DNA of 64,000 bases, taken from contig NZ_NSFV01000004.1 of the NCBI RefSeq assembly GCF_002295115.1, positions 310,001-374,000 of the forward strand. Direction: 5' to 3'. Below, in pieces: positions 1 through 9,901 of this stretch. How positions within the stretch are numbered: the stretch's first letter is position 1; each line of letters begins with the position of its first letter. Made by a program: the position numbers and the translations under genes. The DNA comes from Mesorhizobium sp. WSM4311. Its GTDB lineage: Bacteria > Pseudomonadota > Alphaproteobacteria > Rhizobiales > Rhizobiaceae. The notes below the pieces were generated by a model. The model was given only the letters and a program-made list of their open reading frames with translations. It did no database searches and was not told the DNA's origin.

Positions 1-563
1 GCGCTGACCCAGAACCGCCTGGTGAAATCGACCAGTTCGGGATTTGGCCCCTCATCCCCCGATGGCACGCCCATCGGCTCAAGCGCCATGCCGCAGATCG
101 GGCAGGAGCCGGGCTTGTCGCGGACGATTTGGGGATGCATCGGGCAGGTATACTGCGTGCCCTTGGGCGCGGGCGGCGGTGCCGGCCTGTCGCCGAGATA
201 GGTCTGCGGTGCCGCCTCGAATTTCGCCTTGCAGCCGGCGGAACAGAAATAGAAGCCCTGGCCTTCATGGCGCACGAAGTGCCTGGCTGTGGCACGGTCG
301 ACGCTCATGCCACAGACGGGGTCGGTGGCCGTGAGGTATTGTTCCGGCTCGGCCTGGAATTTCGAACGGCAGCGCTCGCTGCAGAAATGGTAGAGGCGGC
401 CGCCATGCTCCGATGTCGGCTTGCCGGCGGCTGGATCCACGGTCATGCCGCAGACCGGATCGCGTAGAACGGCTGTCGCATCGGCCTCCTTCGGCGCGCA
501 ACAGCTGCCGTGCGGGCCATGTGCGTGGTGATCGCCGCGATGGTCATGGTCTGGATGCGTCAT
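1..563 (-). CDS. copA: Copper-translocating P1B-type ATPase, N-terminal part (3' end outside window)
   Basis: Reading right to left from the ATG at 561-563, the frame stays open to the window edge (187 codons). The N-terminus is His-rich with a CC pair (residues 2-22). Two YHS domains follow, each starting DPVCGM (about residues 35 and 77) and each with an FCS-x-x-C motif. Next comes a heavy-metal-binding domain, YTCPMHP...CPICGMAL (about 131-158). This architecture is typical of CopA-like Cu+ exporters of the inner membrane in alphaproteobacteria. The membrane and catalytic parts (CPC, DKTGT) lie outside the window, so the metal is inferred from the N-terminal domains and from the CueR-type operator just upstream. 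Confidence 0.88.
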   Translation of the reverse strand, partial: MTHPDHDHRGDHHAHGPHGSCCAPKEADATAVLRDPVCGMTVDPAAGKPTSEHGGRLYHFCSERCRSKFQAEPEQYLTATDPVCGMSVDRATARHFVRHEGQGFYFCSAGCKAKFEAAPQTYLGDRPAPPPAPKGTQYTCPMHPQIVRDKPGSCPICGMALEPMGVPSGDEGPNPELVDFTRRFWVS

Positions 564-596
564 TCCAAAATGCCTCTATCCCTCTGCCTGATTGCG

Positions 597-627
597 GAGG
601 TAGTGCTTCCAGTAACTGGAAGGTCAA
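597..627 (-). promoter_or_regulatory. CueR/HmrR-type operator-promoter of copA
   Basis: On the minus strand a -35 TTGACC (622-627) and a -10 TACCTC (597-602) are 19 bp apart. The spacer contains a perfect 15-bp palindrome, TTCCAGTTACTGGAA (607-621). An overlong 19-bp spacer filled by a TTCC...GGAA dyad is the hallmark of promoters activated by MerR-family copper regulators. The copA start lies about 34 bp downstream. The likely regulator is the CueR-like protein encoded at 12107-12529. Confidence 0.82.
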
Positions 628-654
628 GGGCTGTTCCGATTTTTTCGTTTCCAG

Positions 655-861
655 CCCGGCATTGGCCGCTCGCCCGTTACCGGCAGCTACATCATGTCGA
701 GGCAAATGGCACGCGACGTCCTCGACGCTACCGCACCGGCCTGCGCGTAGCCGGATGATCTCGTCTTCAATCCGGCGTTCCCGACATCGGGCGCAATCTC
801 CCGGGAAATCAGGCTGGCCTTGAGAGCTTGGCTCTCTGTTGGCTCTCCCCTTGCGGCATGA
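655..861 (+). pseudogene. Remnant of a GT25 glycosyltransferase gene
   Basis: One frame here encodes GSYIMSRQMARDVLDATA, then an in-frame TAG, then PDDLVFNP. This parallels the neighbouring intact GT25 protein (GGYLLSRRTARDFLQATA ... VDDLIFNP). Only the C-terminal third is recognisable, it is interrupted by a stop, and no start or N-terminal domain is visible. It looks like the tail of a second, decayed GT25 copy between copA and the intact gene. The rest of the 564-975 stretch holds only the copA promoter. Confidence 0.6.
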
Positions 862-975
862 TATTCACGCCAGAAAAGATCAACAAACCATAGCGTCACC
901 CGTGCTAGCAGGCTCCCGCGGTGATTGGCGGTTCGCGCCGGTTCCGTGGAAGCAAGGGTTTCGAAAAAATAGCTC

Positions 976-1779
976 GTGAAAATGAAGCGTCTGGTCATCA
1001 ACCTCGATCGATCTCCCGAGCGGCTTGCTCACATGTCGAGGGAATTCGCTCGCATCGGCATTGGGTTCGAGCGGGTCGCGGGGATCGATGGCAAGCAACA
1101 TCCCGACCTGATGCTGCAGCCGCAGCATGCAATACACGCCACCCGGCCGCTCTCCGGCAGTGAAATCGCCTGCCTGCACAGTCATCGAGCCTGCTGGACG
1201 ATCATTGCACAGGACGGGGCCCCATACGGCGCCGTGTTCGAGGACGACATGGTCTTCTCCAGTAAGGCCGGGGCGTTGCTGGGCGATACGAGTTGGGTGC
1301 CGGCGGACGCCGATGTCGTGAAGCTCGAGACGTTCTTCTCCAGAACCGTGATCCAGAGGAGAAGGACCCCTGCCGGGCATGGTTTTTCCATGTTCCGTCT
1401 CCGCAAGGGCCATCCGGGGGCGGGCGGTTATCTGCTCTCGCGGCGAACGGCACGCGATTTTCTGCAGGCAACGGCGCAGGCCAACATTGCTGTCGATGAT
1501 CTCATCTTCAACCCCATCATGTCGGCCGGCAAGACCATCTACCAACTTGTTCCGGCGCTCTGCGCACAGGATCAATTCGTCGACGGAAGGCTGGCGAGCC
1601 TGCTTGACCAGGAACGCGATGCCGCGCGAACCGCCAGCGGGCTTATGGCAAGGCAGAGGAAGCCGATGGCCGTGAGAATCAGCAGAGAGGCCGGGCGAAC
1701 CGCACGGTGGATCGCCGATTTCTGCAGATTCCGGCAACGGATCGTCGTTCCCCTCGATCCGGTCGAGGCATCGGACTAA
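976..1779 (+). CDS. Glycosyltransferase family 25 (LPS/polysaccharide type)
   Basis: A 267-residue protein opening with KRLVINLDRSPERL, the usual N-terminus of GT25 enzymes that add sugars to lipopolysaccharide or other glycans in the cytoplasm. The acidic motif AVFEDDMVF (about residues 86-94) fits the metal/nucleotide-sugar site, and GGYLLSRRTARDFL and VDDLIFN are conserved C-terminal segments. Start choice is uncertain: GTG at 976, or ATG at 982 two codons later, with no strong ribosome site for either. A decayed paralogue lies immediately upstream. Donor and acceptor cannot be told from sequence. Confidence 0.82.
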   Translation: MKMKRLVINLDRSPERLAHMSREFARIGIGFERVAGIDGKQHPDLMLQPQHAIHATRPLSGSEIACLHSHRACWTIIAQDGAPYGAVFEDDMVFSSKAGALLGDTSWVPADADVVKLETFFSRTVIQRRRTPAGHGFSMFRLRKGHPGAGGYLLSRRTARDFLQATAQANIAVDDLIFNPIMSAGKTIYQLVPALCAQDQFVDGRLASLLDQERDAARTASGLMARQRKPMAVRISREAGRTARWIADFCRFRQRIVVPLDPVEASD

Positions 1780-1869
1780 GTCGCTTGCCGGGCCATCAGC
1801 GGGCCCCATACCCAGCGCCGCGAAAACACGCTATAGACGCCGCCCAAATGGCAAGGCCGACTGATACCT

Positions 1870-4671
1870 ATGGCGAAAATCTCCCTGAAGCTCGATGAAC
1901 TGATCGACGGCGAAGCCTTGCGCCGCGAGATGACCGCGCTGACGACGGCCACGGCGGGTGATGGTTCGGGACCCGCCGCCCGCGCCGGCGTGCTGCAGCT
2001 TGTCAAGGCCCGGCTCGCCGAAGGCCGAAAGATTGCCGAGGCCATGCTGAAGCAGGATGGCGGCGGCAATGCCTGCGCCGAGCGATTGTCGCATTTGATG
2101 GATGAGCTGATCCGGGCGCTTTACGATTTCGCCGCGACGCATGTGTACCGCGTGAAGAACCGTTCGTCGGCCGAACGCATGGCCGTCGTGGCGGTCGGCG
2201 GCTATGGCCGCGGCACACTGGCGCCGGGATCCGACATCGATCTTCTGTTCCTCTTGCCCTACAAGCAAACGCCATGGGGCGAGCAGACCGTCGAATACAT
2301 GCTCTACATGCTGTGGGATCTCGGCTTGAAGGTCGGCCACGCCACCCGCAACATCGATGAGTGCCTGCGGCTGTCGCGCACCGACATCACCATCCGCACC
2401 TCGATCCTCGAAGCGCGCTTCCTGTGGGGCGAACGCAAGCTCTATGACGAACTGATGGTGCGCTTCGACCACGAGGTGGTGCGCACGACCGGCCCCGAAT
2501 ATGTCCAGGCCAAGCTTGCCGAACGCGACGATCGCCATGCCAAGGCCGGCGAAAGCCGCTATCTGGTCGAGCCCAACGTCAAGGATGGCAAGGGCGGCCT
2601 GCGCGACCTGCAGACGCTGTTCTGGATCGGCAAGTATTTCTACCGCGTGCGCACCGGCGAGGAACTGGTCGAAAAGGGCGTCTTCACCGAGGCCGAGTAC
2701 CGCGAGTTCCAGAAGGCAGAGGACTTCCTGTGGGCAGTGCGCTGCCACATGCATTTCCTCACCGGCAAGGCGGAGGAGCGGCTGCATTTCGACATCCAGC
2801 GCGAGATCGCCGAGCGGCTCGGCTACACCACCCATCCCGGCCTGTCGGCGGTCGAGCGCTTCATGAAGCACTATTTCCTCGTCGCCAAGGATGTCGGCGA
2901 CCTGACCCGCATCTTCTGCGCGGCGCTCGAGGAGGAACAGGCCAAGCACGTTCCCGGCTTCAACCGCATCTTCCTCACCTTCCAGCGCCGCAAGCGCAAG
3001 CTTGCCGGCACTTCCGATTTCATTGTCGACAACCACCGCATCAACATCGCCGACGACCAGGTGTTCGAGCGCGATCCGGTCAACCTGCTCAGGCTGTTCT
3101 GGTTCGCCGACAAGCACGGGCTGGAATTCCATCCCGATGCGCTGAAACTGCTCACCCGCTCGCTCGGCCTAGTCAACAAATCGCTGCGGCGCGACGAAGA
3201 GGCCAACCGGCTGTTCCTCGACATATTGACCTCGGACCGCAATGCCGAACTCAATCTGCGGCGCATGAACGAGGCCGGGCTGCTCGGCAGGCTGATCCCC
3301 GATTTCGGCAAGATCGTCGCCATGATGCAGTTCTCAATGTACCACCACTACACCGTCGACGAGCACCTGATCCGCTGCATCGGCGTGCTGGCCGAGATCG
3401 AGCGCGGCGATGGCGAAAAGGTGCATCCGCTGTCGCATTCGCTGATGCCCGGCCTCAAGAAGAGCCGCGAGGCGCTTTATGTCGCCGTCTTGCTGCACGA
3501 CATCGCCAAGGGCAGGCCGGAAGATCATTCCGAGGCCGGCGCCCGCATCGCACGGCGCATCTGCCCGCATATGGGGATGTCGGTGGCGGACACGGAAACC
3601 GTCGCCTGGCTGGTCGAGAACCACCTCGTCATGTCGATGACGGCGCAGACCCGCGACCTCAACGACCGCAAGACCATCGAGGATTTCGCCTCGATCGTGC
3701 AGTCGGTCGAGCGGCTGAAGCTGCTGTTGGTCCTCACAGTCTGCGACATCAGGGGTGTCGGGCCGGGTGTGTGGAACGGCTGGAAGGGCCAGTTGCTGCG
3801 CACGCTCTATTACGAGACAGAACTGCTGCTGACCGGCGGTTTTTCGGAAGTGTCGCGCGCCAAGCGCACGGCGGCGGCGCGCGAACGCCTGGCCGAGGCG
3901 CTCGCCGACTGGTCCAACAAGGACCGCAAGCGCTATGTCGGGCTGCATTACGAGAACTACCTGCTGACCGTCGACCTGCCGGATCAGCTGCGCCACGCCG
4001 AATTCGTCCGCGAGGCCGACGCCGCCGGCAAGAAGCTCGCCACCATGGTCAAGACCCACCAGTTCGAGGCAGTGACCGAAATCACCGTGCTGGCGCAGGA
4101 CCATCCCCGTCTCCTCTCGGTCATTGCCGGGGCATGCGTCGGCGCCGGCGGCAATATCGTCGACGCGCAGATCTTCACCACCGCCGACGGCCGCGCGCTC
4201 GACACCATCCTGATTTCGAGGGAATTCGACCGTGACGAGGACGAACGCCGGCGCGCCGAGCGTGTCGGCCGGCTGATCGAGGACGTGCTGTCGGGCAAGA
4301 GCTGGCTGCCGGAGATGATCGAGAAGCGCACCAAGCCAAAGCGCGGCGCCAAGGTGTTCAAGATCCCGCCACGCGCCGAAATCCGCAATACGCTTTCGAA
4401 CCGGTTTTCGGTCATCGAGGTCGAGGGGCTCGACCGCCCGGGCCTGCTGTCGGAGATCACCGGCACGCTGTCCGACCTGTCGCTCGACATCGCATCGGCA
4501 CACATCACGACTTTCGGCGAAAAGGTCATCGACACCTTCTATGTCACGGACCTCACCGGCCAGAAGATCGACAGCCCGACCCGCATCGCCACCATCCGCA
4601 ACCGGCTGACGACAACGCTCGAAGGCATCTCGCCCGAACGCGGCGGCAAGGCCAAGGCGGCCGCCGAGTGA
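1870..4671 (+). CDS. glnD: Bifunctional PII uridylyltransferase / uridylyl-removing enzyme
   Basis: A 933-residue protein with the full GlnD layout. The nucleotidyltransferase domain has GGYGRG (110-115) and [11 protein letters not shown] (121-131). The PII-uridylyltransferase helical region has [10 protein letters not shown]. The HD-type hydrolase domain has [15 protein letters not shown]. Two C-terminal ACT domains follow (starting near [17 protein letters not shown] and [15 protein letters not shown]). GlnD senses glutamine and uridylylates or de-uridylylates PII proteins to control nitrogen assimilation. In rhizobia glnD commonly precedes murJ, as here. Confidence 0.97.
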   Translation: MAKISLKLDELIDGEALRREMTALTTATAGDGSGPAARAGVLQLVKARLAEGRKIAEAMLKQDGGGNACAERLSHLMDELIRALYDFAATHVYRVKNRSSAERMAVVAVGGYGRGTLAPGSDIDLLFLLPYKQTPWGEQTVEYMLYMLWDLGLKVGHATRNIDECLRLSRTDITIRTSILEARFLWGERKLYDELMVRFDHEVVRTTGPEYVQAKLAERDDRHAKAGESRYLVEPNVKDGKGGLRDLQTLFWIGKYFYRVRTGEELVEKGVFTEAEYREFQKAEDFLWAVRCHMHFLTGKAEERLHFDIQREIAERLGYTTHPGLSAVERFMKHYFLVAKDVGDLTRIFCAALEEEQAKHVPGFNRIFLTFQRRKRKLAGTSDFIVDNHRINIADDQVFERDPVNLLRLFWFADKHGLEFHPDALKLLTRSLGLVNKSLRRDEEANRLFLDILTSDRNAELNLRRMNEAGLLGRLIPDFGKIVAMMQFSMYHHYTVDEHLIRCIGVLAEIERGDGEKVHPLSHSLMPGLKKSREALYVAVLLHDIAKGRPEDHSEAGARIARRICPHMGMSVADTETVAWLVENHLVMSMTAQTRDLNDRKTIEDFASIVQSVERLKLLLVLTVCDIRGVGPGVWNGWKGQLLRTLYYETELLLTGGFSEVSRAKRTAAARERLAEALADWSNKDRKRYVGLHYENYLLTVDLPDQLRHAEFVREADAAGKKLATMVKTHQFEAVTEITVLAQDHPRLLSVIAGACVGAGGNIVDAQIFTTADGRALDTILISREFDRDEDERRRAERVGRLIEDVLSGKSWLPEMIEKRTKPKRGAKVFKIPPRAEIRNTLSNRFSVIEVEGLDRPGLLSEITGTLSDLSLDIASAHITTFGEKVIDTFYVTDLTGQKIDSPTRIATIRNRLTTTLEGISPERGGKAKAAAE

Positions 4672-4696
4672 CTGCCATCCCCACCTTGTCCCACGC

Positions 4697-4806
4697 TCCA
4701 GGGCTGTTCACCGTTTCATGGAAACGGCGAACCGCTCCAGCTTTTTGTTCCAACGCAATTCCCAAGGCAAAGCGCGACGCGCTTTTCCCGGGAAAACCGC
4801 TCTAAG
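4697..4806. repeat. Rhizobial-type intergenic palindromic repeat between glnD and murJ
   Basis: This gap contains a 12-bp hairpin, GTTCACCGTTTC / GAAACGGCGAAC (4706-4717 and 4721-4732, one mismatch, 3-nt loop). A T-run (4742-4746) follows, then segments resembling the widespread rhizobial intergenic repeats (AATTCCC...GGAAAACCGCTCTA). The hairpin plus T-run could also act as the glnD terminator. Confidence 0.5.
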
Positions 4807-4821
4807 GCAGTCTTCGAACGC

Positions 4822-6402
4822 ATGAGCCTCGTCAAGAAATTCGCTACCGTCGCTTCCGGCACGCTGATGAGCCGCGCGCTCGGTTTCGGCCGCGAGATGC
4901 TGATGGCGGCAGCGCTCGGCACCGGACCGGTGGCCGACGCCTTCAACGCCGCGTTCCAATTCCCCAACACCTTTCGCCGGCTGTTCGCCGAAGGCGCCTT
5001 CAACGCCGCCTTCGTGCCGCTGTTTGCCAAGGAGATCGAGACGCACGGCACCGACGGCGCCAAGCGTTTTTCCGAGGAAGTGTTCGGCGTGCTGTTCTCG
5101 GCACTGCTGGCGCTGACCATCGCCATGGAACTGGCGATGCCGCTGCTCGTGCGCTACCTGGTGGCGCCTGGCTTTGCCGACACGCCGGGCAAGTTCGAGA
5201 CGACCGTCCTGCTGGCGACGATCATGTTCCCCTATCTCATCTGCATGTCGCTCGCGGCCATGATGGCCGGCATGCTGAATTCGCTGCGCCGCTATTTCGC
5301 GGCAGCGATCGCGCCCGCCTTCCTCAACATCATCCTGATCAGCGTGCTTGGCTATGCCTGGTACCGCGGGCTGGACGCGCATGCCGTAGGCTTCAGCCTG
5401 TCCTGGGGCGTGCTGGCTGCGGGGCTTGTGCAGCTCGCCATCGTGTGGGTGGCGGTGCGCAATGCCGGCATCTCGATCGGCTTCCGCCGGCCGAAGATGA
5501 CGCCGAACGTCAAGCGCCTGCTGATCCTGGCCCTGCCGGCGGCGATCACCGGCGGCATCACCCAGATCAACCAGCTGATCGGCACGGCGATCGCGTCGGC
5601 GCAGGACAGTGCGGTGTCCTCACTCGCCTATGCCGACCGCGTCTACCAGCTGCCGCTCGGTGTCGTCGGCGTGGCGGTGGCGATCGTGCTGTTGCCGGAA
5701 CTGTCGCGGGCGCTGAAATCGGGCAATCTCATCGAGGCGGCCAATCTGCAGAACCGCTCCGTCGAATTCACCCTGTTCATGACGCTGCCGGCGGCGGCGG
5801 CGCTCTGGGTGATGTCGGAGCCGATCGTGCGGCTGGTCTATGAGCGCGGCGCGTTCGCCGCCAACCATTCGACGCCGACCGTGGCGGCGATCCTGGCGAT
5901 CTTCGGCCTTGGCCTGCCGGCCTTCGTGCTGATCAAGGCCTTCACCCCGGGCTATTTCGCCCGCGAGGACACGCGCACGCCGATGATCTTCGCCGCCATC
6001 TCGGTGGCGGTGAACGTCGCCACCGCGCTGACGCTGTTTCCCAGGATGGGCGCACCCGGCATTGCGGTGGCCTCGGCCGTGGCCGGCTGGGTCAACGCGC
6101 TGATGCTGCTTGCGGTCTTGATCCGGCGCGGCCATTGGGGCCGCGACGTGCCGCTCCTGAAGCGCATTCCCCGACTGGTGCTGTCGGCGGCGGTGATGGC
6201 GGTGGCGCTGTATTTCGCCGAGCACTGGCTGGCCGCCAGGCTCGGTCCCGGCTCGCCGCTGGTCGTCAAGGCGACGACGCTGCTGGCGTTGGTGGCCGGC
6301 GGGGCGTTGCTCTACTTCGTCACCGCCTTTGCCACCGGCGGCGCTGATTTCGGCATGATCCGGAGAAATATCGGGCGTAAGGGATCGCCGCCTGTCGGCT
6401 GA
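4822..6402 (+). CDS. murJ: Lipid II flippase
   Basis: A 526-residue polytopic inner-membrane protein of the MurJ/MviN family, which flips lipid II across the membrane for peptidoglycan synthesis. The N-terminus SLVKKFATVASGTLMSRALGFGREMLMAAALG and the segment PNTFRRLFAEGAFNAAFVPLF (about residues 50-70) are MurJ signatures. About 14 hydrophobic segments are present. It follows glnD by 150 bp on the same strand, a common alphaproteobacterial arrangement. Confidence 0.95.
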   Translation: MSLVKKFATVASGTLMSRALGFGREMLMAAALGTGPVADAFNAAFQFPNTFRRLFAEGAFNAAFVPLFAKEIETHGTDGAKRFSEEVFGVLFSALLALTIAMELAMPLLVRYLVAPGFADTPGKFETTVLLATIMFPYLICMSLAAMMAGMLNSLRRYFAAAIAPAFLNIILISVLGYAWYRGLDAHAVGFSLSWGVLAAGLVQLAIVWVAVRNAGISIGFRRPKMTPNVKRLLILALPAAITGGITQINQLIGTAIASAQDSAVSSLAYADRVYQLPLGVVGVAVAIVLLPELSRALKSGNLIEAANLQNRSVEFTLFMTLPAAAALWVMSEPIVRLVYERGAFAANHSTPTVAAILAIFGLGLPAFVLIKAFTPGYFAREDTRTPMIFAAISVAVNVATALTLFPRMGAPGIAVASAVAGWVNALMLLAVLIRRGHWGRDVPLLKRIPRLVLSAAVMAVALYFAEHWLAARLGPGSPLVVKATTLLALVAGGALLYFVTAFATGGADFGMIRRNIGRKGSPPVG

Positions 6403-6567
6403 CGATCACCGGACTCTTGATACTGCCGCCGCGGATGCCGTGCGACCGCCTTGAACCCTGTGGATATGCGAGTGCTGAGGCGCCATCGCCTCTTCGTGTA
6501 TTGCCTTTGGCGCCGACTGACAGCAGGACAAGCCTAGATTGCGTTGCCACTAACGTTGGAGGGCTCG

Positions 6568-7098
6568 ATGGACAGGCTATCACTCGAAGATTTTGTTGAT
6601 GATCAGCCTTGGGGAGACGACGTTCCGCTTCTGGAAGACATTTCCATTGAAAATCCGATAGCGGGCGTGCGGATGCAGCGGCTGGTTACAAGGGGCGACA
6701 AGCGTGGCGAGCTTACGGTTCTCATGTCGGCACTGCTGGAGCCCATAAGTCCGCCGCCACATGTCTATCTGGTATCGGCCGAGGCGGGATCGATCAGGGC
6801 GTGGGTCTATCACAAACGACAGTTCGACCGGCTCGCCTATACAAATGGCGACCTCAGGGTCGTACTCTACGATCTGCGCGAGGATAGCCCGACATACCAA
6901 AAACTGGAGGTCCTCGACGTCGGTGCGGCGAACAAGATCCTGCTGACGATTCCGCCCTGTGTCGTTCACGGGATTCAGAATCGGGGCAAGAGCATCGCGA
7001 CATTCATCAACATGCCGACAACCGTCTACGATCCTAAACATCCGGACAAATCACGAATCCCCTACGATCATCCAGGCATCCCTTACAAATTCGGATAA
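6568..7098 (+). CDS. Cupin protein related to dTDP-4-dehydrorhamnose 3,5-epimerase
   Basis: A 176-residue protein starting at ATG 6568, preceded by TTGGAGGG. The C-terminal half (IPPCVVHGIQNRG ... INMPTTVYDPKHPDKSRIPYDHPGIPYKF) resembles RmlC-type sugar-nucleotide epimerases: a catalytic-type His in PPCVVHG and the NxPxxxYDPxxPD motif. The N-terminal half is more divergent, so it may act on a different sugar or have lost activity. It ends 2 bp before a GT2 gene, so the two are probably co-transcribed in a glycan pathway. Confidence 0.68.
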   Translation: MDRLSLEDFVDDQPWGDDVPLLEDISIENPIAGVRMQRLVTRGDKRGELTVLMSALLEPISPPPHVYLVSAEAGSIRAWVYHKRQFDRLAYTNGDLRVVLYDLREDSPTYQKLEVLDVGAANKILLTIPPCVVHGIQNRGKSIATFINMPTTVYDPKHPDKSRIPYDHPGIPYKFG

Positions 7099-7100
7099 AC

Positions 7101-8402
7101 ATGACCACGTTTTCCGTCATCATGGCCACCTACAATCGCGGCAGACATATTCTTCCGTCGATACAATCGGTGCTGCGCCAGACCTGTCGGGACTTCGAGC
7201 TGTTGGTGGTAGGCGATTGCTGCACTGACGATACGGCCGATGTGGTTCGGGCGCTCGCGTCTCCGCAAATCCGCTGGCTGAACCTGCCCGAGCGCGGCGG
7301 CAGCCAAGCCTTCCCCAACAATGCGGGCATAGAGATGTCGCGCGGGCAATACATTGCCTATCTCGGTCATGACGATATCTGGGCTCCGGACCATCTCCAG
7401 GCACTGGCAGATCTTTTCGGGCACAACCCGCAGCCGGACTTTGTCGTGAGCGGCGCGATCTTTCATGGCCCCAGGGCAAGCAATTTTCGGTGGGTGACCG
7501 GCATTTTCGACGAATCGGACACCGCTCTCAGGCACTTCTTCCCGCCTTCCAGTTTCGGTCACCGACGCGACGTCACCGATCGAATTGGGAAATGGCGCCA
7601 TGCCAAAGAGATCACAGCGCCCGTTGACGCGGATTTCCTTTTGCGGGCGGCAAGGTCCGGGATGAATTTTGTCTCGACACAGCGGGTCACTGTCCACAAG
7701 TTCGCGGCCGGCCACCGCTACCTGAGTTATACGAGCCACACTTCGGACGAGCAGGAGCGAATGGTCCGGCGAATAGCCCGGCCGGGATATGACGCCTATC
7801 TGGCGTCCGAACTGGCCAAGGCGAAGGCCGCCGGCGCTTACATGATCGTCGTTCATCCGGACTACGAGCGCTATGAAAATGGTCAGGTTTCGAGTCAGAA
7901 TGCGATGGCCAAGGGCGTCGTCCGCCCGGATCTGCGCAAGCTCAGACAGCGCGAGGTCATCAAGCAGGACAACTCGCCAAAAGCGCTCGACTGGTTTCCA
8001 CTCGAAGCGGGCGGCGACTGGGTATTGTGGGTCGGCTGCAATCCGCGCCCAAAGCTGCTTGTGCCGTTCAAATATGCCGGCAAGGCGCGGATTCGCCTGG
8101 ACATCCGGCACCCCCTACGCGAGGCGCTGACCGAGCTCAAATTGTCCGCAAACGGACAGCCGGCTGTGGCAAGCCTTTGCAACGTGCGCCAGGAAGGCAA
8201 TCTCTGGAACGCACAAGCGACGTTTGAAACGGCGCTACGAAGGCACGATCATACGATTCTGGAACTTCATCTCACCAGATTGCAAAGACCCGCGGAACGC
8301 AGCGGCATCGGCGTTGCCGACATAGTGGTGACCCCGTTGGGGTGGCGAAGCATTGTTGCAAAAGGCACGCGGCTGCTGGCAAAGTTCCGCCCAGCCCGCT
8401 GA
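7101..8402 (+). CDS. GT2 glycosyltransferase with C-terminal beta-rich domain
   Basis: A 433-residue protein. Residues 1-230 form a GT-A family 2 domain: SVIMATYNRGRHILPSIQSVL at the start, GDCCTDDT for the nucleotide-binding loop, and GHDDIW as the DxD-like metal motif. The C-terminal 170 residues (from WFPLEAGGDWVLWVG) look like a beta-sandwich extension seen on some polysaccharide GT2 enzymes. It overlaps nothing and follows the cupin gene by 2 bp. Sugar specificity is unknown. Confidence 0.8.
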   Translation: MTTFSVIMATYNRGRHILPSIQSVLRQTCRDFELLVVGDCCTDDTADVVRALASPQIRWLNLPERGGSQAFPNNAGIEMSRGQYIAYLGHDDIWAPDHLQALADLFGHNPQPDFVVSGAIFHGPRASNFRWVTGIFDESDTALRHFFPPSSFGHRRDVTDRIGKWRHAKEITAPVDADFLLRAARSGMNFVSTQRVTVHKFAAGHRYLSYTSHTSDEQERMVRRIARPGYDAYLASELAKAKAAGAYMIVVHPDYERYENGQVSSQNAMAKGVVRPDLRKLRQREVIKQDNSPKALDWFPLEAGGDWVLWVGCNPRPKLLVPFKYAGKARIRLDIRHPLREALTELKLSANGQPAVASLCNVRQEGNLWNAQATFETALRRHDHTILELHLTRLQRPAERSGIGVADIVVTPLGWRSIVAKGTRLLAKFRPAR

Positions 8403-8489
8403 TACCTCTTGCCGGTTTTTCACCCGTCGTCCATAAGCGCGCCGTCGCAAGACTTTCGCCGCGCGCGGTTTCCAGCCGCGTGATTGGCT

Positions 8490-8512
8490 CCAAAAAGTCT
8501 GCAACTTTTTGG
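8490..8512. repeat. Hairpin between the GT2 gene and trpS
   Basis: CCAAAAAGT (8490-8498) pairs perfectly with ACTTTTTGG (8504-8512) around a 5-nt loop. The surrounding GATTGGCTCC...GGAATCATGC resembles rhizobial dispersed palindromes. It lies 40 bp before trpS and could serve as terminator or repeat. Confidence 0.5.
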
Positions 8513-8552
8513 AATCATGCTTATACGGCCCTCCACAAGCCATGAGGAACCC

Positions 8553-9620
8553 ATGTCCGCCTTCAAGCCACTCGTCTTTTCCGGCGTCCAGCCGACCGGC
8601 AACCTGCATCTCGGCAACTATCTCGGCGCCATCAAGAAATTCGTCGCCCTGCAGGACACCTCCGATTGCATCTACTGCGTCGTCGACCTGCATTCGCTGA
8701 CCGCGCAACTCGTTTATGACGACCTTGCCGACCAGACGCGCTCGATCACCGCCGCCTTCCTTGCCTCCGGCATCGACCCGAAGAAGCACATCGTCTTCAA
8801 CCAGTCGCGGGTGATGCAGCATGCCGAGCTTGCCTGGATCTTCAATTGCGTCGCGCGCATCGGCTGGATGAACAAGATGACGCAGTTCAAGGACAAGGCC
8901 GGCAAGGACCGCGAAAATGCTTCGCTGGGCCTGCTCGCCTATCCCTCGCTGATGGCTGCCGACATCCTGCTCTACCGCGCCACGCATGTGCCGGTGGGCG
9001 AGGACCAGAAGCAGCATCTGGAGCTGACCCGCGACATCGCCCAGAAATTCAACAATGATTTTTCCGACCGCATCGCCCGGCTTGGCGTCGGCGTCGAGAT
9101 GCAGGTCGGCGAGGAGACGGTGAACGGCTTCTTCCCGATCACCGAACCGGTGATCGGCGGCCCGGCGGCGCGCATCATGAGCCTGCGCGACGGTTCGAAG
9201 AAGATGTCGAAGTCGGACCCGTCGGACCTGTCACGCATCAACCTGACCGACGATGCCGACACCATCTCGAAGAAGATCCGCAAGGCCAAGACCGATCCCG
9301 AGGCTTTGCCGAGCGAAGTCGACGGGCTGGAAAGCCGGCCGGAAGCGGAAAACCTGGTCGGCATCTATGCCGGGCTGGCCGAGATGTCGAAGGCCGACGT
9401 GCTGAAGGAATTCGGCGGCCAGCAGTTTTCCGTGTTCAAGCCGGCACTGGCCGACCTTGCGGTTGAGAAGCTGGCGCCGATCGCCGGCGAGATGCGCCGC
9501 ATCGAAGGCGACCGCGCCTATGTCGACGCGGTGCTCAGGGACGGCGGCGAACGCGCCGGCGTGCTCGCCGAGGCGACGATGACGACGGTGCGCGACATCA
9601 TCGGGCTGCTTCAGAACTGA
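8553..9620 (+). CDS. trpS: Tryptophanyl-tRNA synthetase
   Basis: A 355-residue class I aminoacyl-tRNA synthetase that charges tRNA-Trp. The start at ATG 8553 is preceded by GAGGAA and gives the standard N-terminus [26 protein letters not shown] with the HIGH-like motif GNLHLGN (about residues 15-21). The KMSKS motif is present as [10 protein letters not shown]. Length matches the bacterial family. Confidence 0.97.
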   Translation: MSAFKPLVFSGVQPTGNLHLGNYLGAIKKFVALQDTSDCIYCVVDLHSLTAQLVYDDLADQTRSITAAFLASGIDPKKHIVFNQSRVMQHAELAWIFNCVARIGWMNKMTQFKDKAGKDRENASLGLLAYPSLMAADILLYRATHVPVGEDQKQHLELTRDIAQKFNNDFSDRIARLGVGVEMQVGEETVNGFFPITEPVIGGPAARIMSLRDGSKKMSKSDPSDLSRINLTDDADTISKKIRKAKTDPEALPSEVDGLESRPEAENLVGIYAGLAEMSKADVLKEFGGQQFSVFKPALADLAVEKLAPIAGEMRRIEGDRAYVDAVLRDGGERAGVLAEATMTTVRDIIGLLQN

Positions 9621-9730
9621 TCCGCATCGTCAGTGCAGCGCACCATTCCGGCGCAAGACATACTGGCCTAAGGTCGGCGGCTTGCCGCCGGTCGGCGGCG
9701 GTGGCAGATTGCGGCCGAAAACGCACTCGC

Positions 9731-9795
9731 GTCACCGATTTTGAAATTCGCCAGAGTTGGATATCAAGGGCAATGCGAATTTCAAAATCAGTGAC
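9731..9795. repeat. Palindromic element, copy 1 (upstream of usp gene)
   Basis: A 65-bp imperfect palindrome. The 21-nt left arm beginning GTCACCGATTTTG at 9731 pairs with the right arm ending CAAAATCAGTGAC at 9795, with one mismatch. The 23-nt central segment contains GATATC. It is clearly related in sequence and layout to the element at 9818-9888. Confidence 0.8.
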
Positions 9796-9817
9796 ACGAG
9801 CAAACTATTGATTTCCA

Positions 9818-9888
9818 GTGTCGTTTTTGATTTCGAAGTTCGCTCGGAGCGCGATATCGAAAGCAGGCGAACTTCGAAATCACGACAC
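9818..9888. repeat. Palindromic element, copy 2 (abutting the usp gene)
   Basis: A 71-bp palindrome. The left arm GTGTCG...GATTTCGAAGTTCGC pairs with the right arm GCGAACTTCGAAATC-ACGACAC, with a 4-nt bulge. The loop again contains GATATC. It ends 13 bp before the ATG of the universal stress gene, so it could form in the mRNA leader or act as an operator. Confidence 0.8.
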
Positions 9889-9901
9889 TAGGTAGATAGA
9901 C

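Noticed and set aside
1831..4503. Long minus-strand open frames opposite glnD (433 and 389 codons)
   Set aside because: GlnD has all its domains on the plus strand; the antisense frames have no recognisable domain.
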